Shown here piece after piece: positions 57,135 through 64,000 of a stretch of 64,000 nt of DNA. The stretch is from Neoceratodus forsteri (taxonomy: Eukaryota > Chordata > Ceratodontiformes > Ceratodontidae), in NCBI GenBank assembly GCA_016271365.2, contig CM028131.1, forward strand, positions 287,623,001 through 287,687,000, read 5' to 3'. Every line of letters begins with the position of its first letter. The first letter of the stretch is position 1. The position numbers and the translations under genes were made by a program. A model generated the notes under the pieces. It worked only from the letters and a program-made list of their open reading frames with translations. It had not been told where the DNA came from and made no database searches.

Positions 57135-58230
57135 TGTAACCCCCTACCAATTTGGAGGCTTACCTTTAGTCCAGTAACTCTTTTTTCATCTGCTCTCCTT
57201 TCAGGCACTCCCAAAATGCCTGCTGTTTTTTTTTTCTCTCTTCTTCTGGTCCCCTGTTCTGCCCTAGTCCTTATTGTGCCCTTGGTAGCCCCAGTACAGC
57301 CCAAATGTTAATTCAGCCCTGCAAGGCTCCAAAAATCCAAACTGCAATCACTCACTTAGCCATGCACTCCAGTGCGGAAGGGATCACGTGGGTACCAGCG
57401 GCACCTTTGATTTATTGACTACTCACCTCGCGGTCGATAGGGGGAGTAGTTCTGCAGTCCTGGTGTCCCCATCTGATCAGTGGGACCCGGTGACCACAGA
57501 CAGGGCCCAGAGAGTCAGATTTTGGCCCAATTTAAAGAGATCCACGAGATGTCTGAGATCAGGGTTCATGAATATTAATGAGCCCAGAGCCCCAACCTCA
57601 TAAATATGACTATATGAGGGTCTGTTCTGCCCTCAGGGGAGCTGTGTTTTGGCAACCTGCCGAAAACAAAAGGAAAGATGCAAATGAATAATGTAATTGC
57701 AATGTGTGTTTGGGGGAAATGCTTTACGGGGGGGGGGGGTGCTCTACTCCTGGCTGCACCAGATTAATGTTGGGACTCAAAGCGATAGCCTGCCTGCTGC
57801 AAAGGGTGGTTAAATATTGGCAGCAGTGACAGACTTGGGACTGAAACAAAATATTTAATCTGTGCAGCGACAGTAAGTACACTTTCAGGGCTATTGAACT
57901 GTGGGGCAATTGGGCAAATATTTAATTCATTCTGGCTGCACCAGAACTTTGATTTGGGACTGTATGTGATCTGCTTACAGGACTGTGTGTTAAGCAGCCA
58001 TTACAATGCAGCGCAGTCAATCAGATAGCTAGAGTATCAAAGCCAGGACTTGTGGGACATTTGCCAAAGCTCATGGGAAACTTCCAAGGGCTCATGGGGA
58101 GCTGCAGGGATCTAATTTCAGGCGCCAAAACAGCAAACCAACTGTGCAATGAGTGAGGTTCATGCATAATTCATTTTCGTCATTGACAGGCCCTCCAGCC
58201 AATTGGAGGCAAATCACCCACTAGCTTCAG

Positions 58231-58263
58231 CCAATCAGAAGCCTCAGTAGAGCCCTATAAGAG
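58231..58263 (+). promoter_or_regulatory. Probable LTR promoter: CCAAT box and TATA-like box
   Basis: CCAATCAG at 58,231-58,238 lies 15 bp before CCTATAAGAG at about 58,254-58,263, on the plus strand in the sense of the solo LTR. Spacing and order fit a pol II core promoter. Further CCAAT motifs are nearby (58,198). Confidence 0.6.
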
Positions 58264-59719
58264 ACTGTGTTTTCCAGCATTTTGCTAGATCCGAGTGGGA
58301 ACCCTCACAAGGGTGGGGGCTCAAGCCCCCAGCCATGCAACTCGACCTAATGATCCAGCTAATCCTCCTCATCCAGGAGGGAGTGTTTGCCTTCTTTAGC
58401 AGTTAAAGTTAAAGCAATGTAGTTGATGTAATACCTGCTAGTCCGGGGGTTGCCAGAATGTCCCCAGGTGCTAGCCCTCCCTTACACATTGGGGAAAGAT
58501 GTGGACCTGCAACCTGATGACATCAAGCCAGCTGTGAGAGAGAGCTGATCGTACCTCATTTGTGAGAGGACTAAAGAATTCAGGAACCTTGATAGCAGAG
58601 TTTCTACTGTGAGGAGCCTGAGTGAGTACTCTTGTACCCCCCGCTGCAAGAATGAAAGAAAACTTGCTTAATTGGGGCTGCCTAAGCCCAAGTCATTGTG
58701 CTATGTGAGATCGTTCTTGGGTCTGCACTCAGCAACTGCTGTGCCTAACCTTAGCCCAGCACAGGTGGATCCTACTGTTGAAACTTTTGCTGTATGTGAC
58801 TGTTCTGGGGGACCCATGTGAGCCCAGAACAATACATAATATAAATGTGCTGATATGTAATGTCTGCTGTGGAGCCTACAGGACTGGAAGGGGAGCACTT
58901 AGTATAGGGGCTCATCCTGACTTTGCCTGGGAGGTCCAGTATATGCTAATTAGTTCCGGTCAAGACATCCAGTGGAGTTGCAATCTACAGCCATGTACCA
59001 CAAATCAGACTGAAACACCAAAAGTTGAAGTTAACTTCAGTAACCTGGAAATGACTGTTTGTTAAGTAACCTGACCAGGGCAGCCATCCTGGCTCCTGTT
59101 TGAAGAAGCCCTACCTTCTTCAATTGTACCAATTGTCTCTAGGATATAAATGTGCTGAATGTTCTGAAACATGTAAATGTGCTGGATATTCAGGATTACA
59201 GAGTAGGACCAAACTGTGTTACCGGCTGGTTGCACCTACTAGTGTTTCGACTGCAACACATGGGGCAATCCTTGCACACCCCAAAGGGTCTGTGAATTGT
59301 ATGTTTGTCTAAATTGTTCCAAGTTTAAGCACTATTTCACCATTAAATCAAGCTGGCCAACATACAGCTGCACCGTCTACCAGGCCTGCAACCATCAAGG
59401 GACTTTGGTAACTGGGTACACAGGTTTTAATGTGTGGGATTGCGGGGTCTCATACTAACTTTGGAAAACTGGTACCAGTCCGGGCAAGTGTAATCTTTGT
59501 GTTTCATCTGATTTTATACAGTTAGATAGCCAGGGCTCTGAGTATCTTATTGATCTAATGTGATTGCTTTCTGAATTATAACAGGTACCTACCCAGCTGG
59601 AGGATTTTCACAAGCACCAAAATCAAACTAATCAATTGTAAATATTGTAAATAATAATGATAGTGACTGAATAACCTCTAGTCCTTGTGTTTCCCCATTC
59701 CTAACCCTTGTACCTCCTA

Positions 59720-59725
59720 AATAAA
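59720..59725 (+). terminator. Probable LTR polyadenylation signal
   Basis: AATAAA followed by a T/G-rich stretch (TATTGTTATTGTTGTTTACG). It lies about 330 bp before the LTR end, as expected for the R/U5 boundary of the plus-oriented solo LTR. Confidence 0.55.
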
Positions 59726-60058
59726 TATTGTTATTGTTGTTTACGAATATGGTGTCATGAGCACATTATTAGAGAGAAAGTCTTTAATTGATAAAGGATG
59801 AAATGTTGGGTAATGCTATTGGGTCATGTGTTGGGGTGGCTAATGGTTATAGTGGGTGGTATAACATCCCAGGGGGTTGTACCAAATAACAGCTAACCCA
59901 CTTAAAGGTAATCTCTTGGTGGAAGCACTGCTCAAAGGGAACATCTTGGAAAAAAACAGTTTTAATAAAAGTCTGGGACCCAGGCCCCTCAACCTTATTT
60001 CAGACGGCAAGGCAGGGGTAGTAGCCCTTAGAATAGTGCTGCCTAGGGGTTACAAGAA

Positions 60059-61020
60059 GGCGGGTACCCTTGAGTTAAGTTTACCAATGGGCATACTACT
60101 TTGGTGTAGTCTTTGACAAAACAGCGATAATGGTCACAGAATCCAAGAAACCTTTGAAGTTCTTTTAAGTTGTTGGGCTTTGGCCAGGTGGTTAACGCTA
60201 CCACTTTATGAACAGGAAGTACACTGGTTTTAACCGGCAGTCCTTCAGGCAACTTTCCCTCTTCTGGGGCATCCAACATCAGTATTTTGTTGGTCACATC
60301 TTTATGCAACCACACCTCTCCACTGATGCTGCATTCTGCATTTGGAGGAAGCACGATGGCAGATGGCTCCTTTTTCCATACCATACCCACAGGCTCATCT
60401 TTGTCATGCTTATTAGGGTGCATTCGCATCTCACAGTCCTTTTTGATCAGGCCATGAACCTGCAAGGCTCTCCCAGTCCTCTTTTGCTGTCTCTCTTGTC
60501 ATAGCTGGGCAAGGCGGCTGAATATTTGTGCATTAGTACCAGTTAGCACAGGGATACTGTCATACAGTCTAGAAGGAGGACAGACCAAGGCTAGTGCCTC
60601 CACAGGGTCTACCACACCTGTCACAGAGGATGGAAAAGAAAGCCACACTCTTAGATACCCAAGATATGGATAGGACTTATCACTCAATCCCCGTTCATGT
60701 AGTCCATCAAGAGGTTGTAGTGGGTGGTCAGATAAATGCTGATCATACCAGTCTTTAAAGATTATTGTGACTTGGGATCCACTATCTAGAACAGCTTTAA
60801 CAGGAATTCCTTCAATGCACACAGTAGTTTCCATGGATGGGCTTACCATCTCTGACCAGTCCAGTGGGGTACTTGCAGGAACTTGAATACATGACTTTGC
60901 TACAAAGAAGTTTGATTTGGGTTTGCCTGAGACCCTGCTGTCCTCATTGGCTGCATCCCTCTGAAGTCTCTTCACTCTTTGAAGCTCCTTCCGTAGTTTG
61001 TCAGCCACTTTCGGCACATC
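60059..61020 (-). pseudogene. Gypsy element 2 pol: protease, then deleted RT
   Basis: An intact 172-codon frame (60,499-61,017) contains the aspartic protease with AVLDSGSQVTIIFKDWYDQH and SIPVLTGTNAQIFSRLAQL. The next frame (60,043-60,465) has GEVWLHKDVTNKILMLDAPE and LPEGLPVKTSVLPVHK, and then jumps straight to VVALTTWPKPNNLKELQRFL. In element 1 these two parts are separated by about 970 bp holding the RT fingers and palm with YLDD. That core is therefore missing here (junction near 60,205). The element cannot encode an RT. Confidence 0.86.
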
Positions 61021-61029
61021 CTCCGGGGA

Positions 61030-62649
61030 TCAACACTACCTCGTCATATGGTAGCCCTTCCCACAATTGTAGCAAAACACACCTTCTCTAGGCCACTTGG
61101 GCTGTGATGACACATTGTGAGTCAGCCTGTATTCATGGTTAGGGGGTGGTGAAGAATACGTATTTGAAGCTTGGGCAGAGGTACTGACGGCAGAGGGTCT
61201 TTGTTCGGTTTCCCTCCCACCTTGCCAAGCCTGGGGTTGCACATTACACCCCATCATTTCCTTTACCAGGGTAGATAATTCAGTTATTCGGGCCTCTAAA
61301 CCTCCATCCACAGGGATCAGCGGGACGTGCACTCCCATGCCCATGACAGACAGGTTCTGATGGGCATCTTGGCCTTTACTGGAATCAGTCTTAGTGGTAG
61401 GACTCATTTTAAGTTTTTGAATTTCTTTAAGTGTCTCTCTCAACTGCTGAGAGTCACTGACAGTCTCATTGTGCTCTGTGGGCTTCACTTCACTCCTTTG
61501 AGTTTAGACCGACTGAACACCATCAGTGACTTGTGTGACAGCAGCATATGCGTAAGGGGGCCCCCATGGTGGCCCACTTTGTTCAACCTCCCAGACCTCT
61601 TTTATCAACAAACTATAGGAGGGAGGCAAATTCCATCAGTCTGGCAGCTGCAACATGAGCAACATCAAACCTGAAAAGGGGGCAGACTTAAGTATCTGGT
61701 TCAACCTAACCTGGTTCAGTTCATCTTGGGCCACACCTCCTTTCCTAAAGCATTTCTGTAGGGCCTTCTCAAGCTGTGGTACGTATAGAGATAAGGGCTC
61801 CCCCTGACATTGCTGGGTTGTTTTAAATCTCCACGGAAGATGCTCACCCGAGTCCAGGCTCTAAAATACATTTTCCAAGGCAGTCAAATAGTCCTATGCA
61901 GCAGCCTTGAGGTTGTCAGTCCACAACAAGTGAATAGTATCCAGAGTCGGACCCCGGAGGCTTTCACTTAACCTCTTCCTTTTCTCCACCTCTGAACATT
62001 GCCATTCTTGCACTAGGGGAGCTGTATAGCCTGCCCATGTCTCCCAATCATCTTCCCTGGCTAGAGTAGGTATCACCCCTGAAAACACTTTTAACCTTCT
62101 GTAAGAATCGGAGGGAGGGAGGGAGGAAGGGGCATGATGGGGTCTAATCTCTTCATCCCAGGGAGGGACCCCATCCACCAGTGCCCAATAGCATCTGAAG
62201 CATTTCAGTCCCCTTCCCCTCAATCAGTAACAGTTTGGCAAATACCTCTTCAAAGCTCTCAGCTACTGGTGGGGGCTCTGACTCTGGGGAGGTTTCACTG
62301 TCTTTGGTTACTACTTTCCATGCTACTGGGGACTCATCAGAAACAATGGCTTTGGGCACCCTTGTCCTGTCCACTGGGTCGCTCCACTCCACAAGGGCAT
62401 TAAAGTCTGTGCAGTCAAATCAGCCTGTCGACTTTTTACAACAGCTTTACCAAGACATTTGATTTTCGAAAGGGCTTCCTCGATGGTACCCTTATTAGTG
62501 CCCAGGGATATATCTAGTAGTAGAAGGGCATTCTGGGGGTCAGTCTCATCTCCTATACACCAACTAAACAAATGTTGCACAACCATTTTATCAGTAGCAA
62601 ACTCAGAACTAGAACTGGTAGCATGCTCCATATTAGTTTGATTCTCCAT
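61030..62649 (-). pseudogene. PNMA-like gag of Gypsy element 2
   Basis: It starts at Met 62,649 (MENQTNMEHATSS), 47 bp past the primer site. The N-terminal domain has LFSWCIGDETDPQNALLLLD and TIEEALSKI, matching the PNMA opening (WC-G-DP, then a hydrophobic strand and an EE.L helix). After frameshifts, 61,894-62,223 has LKVFSGVIPTLAREDDWETW and CSEVEKRKRLSESLRGP, the PNMA capsid hallmark. 61,680-61,890 holds ALQKCFRKGG and LNQVRLNQILK-like segments. The CCHC knuckle (61,036-61,080) is CYNCGKGYHMTR, then TAG, then C, so a stop sits inside it. Confidence 0.85.
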
Positions 62650-62695
62650 GTAGGGCCCGACTGGGGTTTTGTGGTTTGGCCACTGGGGGGGTGAT

Positions 62696-62714
62696 AATCC
62701 CAGCAGTGCCTCCA
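62696..62714 (-). promoter_or_regulatory. Primer-binding site, tRNA-Thr type
   Basis: The plus strand reads AATCCCAGCAGTGCCTCCA, four bases before the LTR. It differs by one base (A for G) from the tRNA-Thr(AGU) 3' end plus CCA as I know it. The minus strand is thus the expected primer site for minus-strand cDNA synthesis. Confidence 0.8.
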
Positions 62715-62718
62715 AAAA

Positions 62719-64000
62719 TGTAACCCTGATGCCATTATACCAACAGTTACTACCCCTGCCTGCTCCCCTAAATGCAGGTTGAGGGGCCTGGGTTCTAACA
62801 GTATTGCTTTGATACGGTGCTTCCACCCAGAGAATTCTATAAGTAGGTTATATGTTAAGCTAGCACAGCCCTCTGGGAAGCTGTACCTACCCACAGCCCC
62901 ACCTAGTGGTCCCACACATACAGCTTTGCCATACACTTTAATTTGCATACAAATTACAATTAATGGAGAGTGCTAATAATATGCTCACTGTGACCACACT
63001 TACCAACAGGGTCTAGAACTCTTGCATGCACCCTGTGCAACTGTAAGAAATGGTTACCAACAATACCACACAATACCTTATAGTCATTTGAATTAACCTA
63101 GCAATCTGTAATAATATGCTCATGGACCAAGTTATTATTCAAACAACAAATTGATTTATTTAGGGGTTTAAAAAAGGGGTGGGGATGCAAATTAAAAATA
63201 GATTAGTTAGTGCTTTAGGTTTCAGCAATATTTTGGCATTCTATAATATATGGCCACAACACATTCATCCCCTTGGACAGTCCAGTTACAGTTGCTTGCT
63301 ACCCAGAGTCTAAATAGGTGAAGGCCTGAAATGTTGCTGCAGATTGGCTGGCATTGCAGCTGGTTGGGGTCCTTAAAGAAAATATTGATTGTTAATACTT
63401 TATTCTTGTTTTTTTTCAGCATGCACAAAGTCTTTAAACCCAAAGGAATTGTAATCCGCAGGCCCAATGCCCTACAAAAACAGTTTAAACAGCAGCTTGA
63501 AACTGATAGGCAAATCAGATGGCAAAACATTTTTAATTGGTGTTGCAGGGCAAAACCCTGTTGTACTCACTGAACCTTGAACCTCAGGATCTGAGTTGAT
63601 TTCCAGGATGACTCCCCTCGAGGCAGGATTTGGCTCTCAGGCATATAGCTGCAGGCTGCAGGACTTCATCCTCTCTGGCAAGAACCACAATACAGGGACC
63701 CAAGCTGACGTGACTCACCCCCTCGTCAATGCATAGCCCCCAAGGGTGGCCACATCCCACAATGATCTTCTCCACAGGAGCTGACTCCCTTTTTCTGGTC
63801 ATCTAGCAGCTTGGCTCTCACTGTCGGCAACAGTCTTTCTGGCAAATTATTCAGCATTACAGGCTCAGCTTTGGTACAGTTCTGGAATAAGCCACTCAGC
63901 TTACCTGCTTGCAATCTGCGGTCCTTGGAATGTATGCTGGCAAACAGACGTTCAGGTCTCCCCCTTTCAACACACAGTTTGGAGACAATTCCAGTGACCC
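62719..64000 (-). repeat. 5' LTR of Gypsy element 2 (partial, cut by window edge)
   Basis: It starts TGTAACCCTGATGCC and aligns with the first 1.24 kb or so of the 3' LTR at 43,191. Shared landmarks: CACCCAGAGAATTCT, ATGCACAAAGTCTTTAAACC, CAGTTTGGAGACAATTCCAG. It continues beyond base 64,000. Confidence 0.88.

Larger units (their letters stand above)
57135..60054 (+). mobile_element. Solo LTR, 2,920 bp, of a third related Gypsy family
   Basis: TGTAACCCCC at 57,135 and GGGGTTACA ending at 60,054. The high-coordinate end, read minus, has GGGCTACTACCCCTGCCT and GGTTGAGGGGCCTGG, the same U5-like end as the LTRs of elements 1 and 2 but in the opposite orientation. So this LTR points to the plus strand. 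Flanks AGTA (57,131-57,134) and AGAA (60,055-60,058) fit a 4-bp duplication with one substitution. Removing the LTR rejoins element 2 pol in frame. No coding region inside is recognised. Confidence 0.8.
43191..64000 (-). mobile_element. Ty3/Gypsy LTR retrotransposon 2 (PNMA-type gag), heavily interrupted, runs off right edge
   Basis: Minus-strand element with its 3' LTR at 43,191-45,577 and its 5' LTR beginning at 62,719 and continuing past the window. Native internal pieces: 3' leader (45,578-45,782), integrase part (48,940-51,102), RNase H part (56,438-57,134), protease and RT ends (60,059-61,020), gag (61,030-62,649). Between them sit two LINE/SINE blocks and a solo LTR. The LTRs differ visibly more from each other than those of element 1, so it is older. 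It carries a tRNA-Thr primer site. Confidence 0.87.

Noticed and set aside
57135..60054. Complete small retrotransposon rather than a solo LTR
   Set aside because: No internal LTR boundary, primer site or gag/pol motif was found, and only one pair of TGTAACCC/GGGGTTACA ends exists.

Overview
The window is 64 kb of vertebrate-type nuclear DNA made almost entirely of transposable elements in several insertion layers. I found no host protein-coding gene, no rRNA or tRNA gene and no CRISPR. It holds L1-, CR1- and L2-type LINEs, long Ty3/Gypsy LTR retrotransposons, palindromic non-autonomous elements and long (TA)n tracts. That mix suggests a large, repeat-rich tetrapod genome. I lean towards an amphibian such as a caecilian, from general resemblance only.

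Layout. 1-6.3 kb: a minus-strand L1 with ORF1 and ORF2, interrupted by a CR1. 6.35-12.1 kb: a second L1, plus strand and head to head with the first, interrupted by a minus-strand CR1/L2-group LINE. 12.1-14.5 kb: non-coding, with one palindrome. 14.5-17.5 kb: a minus-strand CR1 split by a 1,203-bp solo LTR with a CCCTG target duplication. 17.8-27.6 kb: Gypsy element 1, complete from LTR to LTR with an ACTG duplication, coding on the minus strand. 27.6-31.8 kb: L1 ORF1 remnants, a plus-strand LINE and an L2 fragment. 31.8-37.8 kb: two copies of an unusual short-unit repeat, two hairpins and a roughly 1.5-kb foldback, with (TA)n tracts next to the palindromes. 37.9-42.2 kb: an L2 and a CR1; the CR1 carries a 542-bp insert with 8-bp duplications. 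43.2-64.0 kb: Gypsy element 2, minus strand, exploded by later insertions and running off the right edge inside its 5' LTR.

The most informative signal is that both Gypsy elements have a gag matching the PNMA (paraneoplastic Ma antigen) family: an N-terminal WC-G-DP domain, a capsid-like region and a CCHC knuckle. It is followed by a pol of protease, reverse transcriptase, RNase H and integrase. Both primer-binding sites match the 3' end of tRNA-Thr. These elements are therefore relatives of the retrotransposons from which PNMA genes were domesticated. Every copy is defective: in-frame stops, frameshifts and, in element 2, loss of the RT catalytic core.

Insertion order can be read directly. 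Element 2 was invaded by a solo LTR of a related family, by a 5.3-kb LINE (itself invaded by a CR1 and a tRNA-headed SINE), and by further LINE/SINE pieces near its 3' LTR. Domain boundaries are read by eye, so most edges are good to about 10-30 bp. LTR ends, target duplications and primer sites are exact as read.
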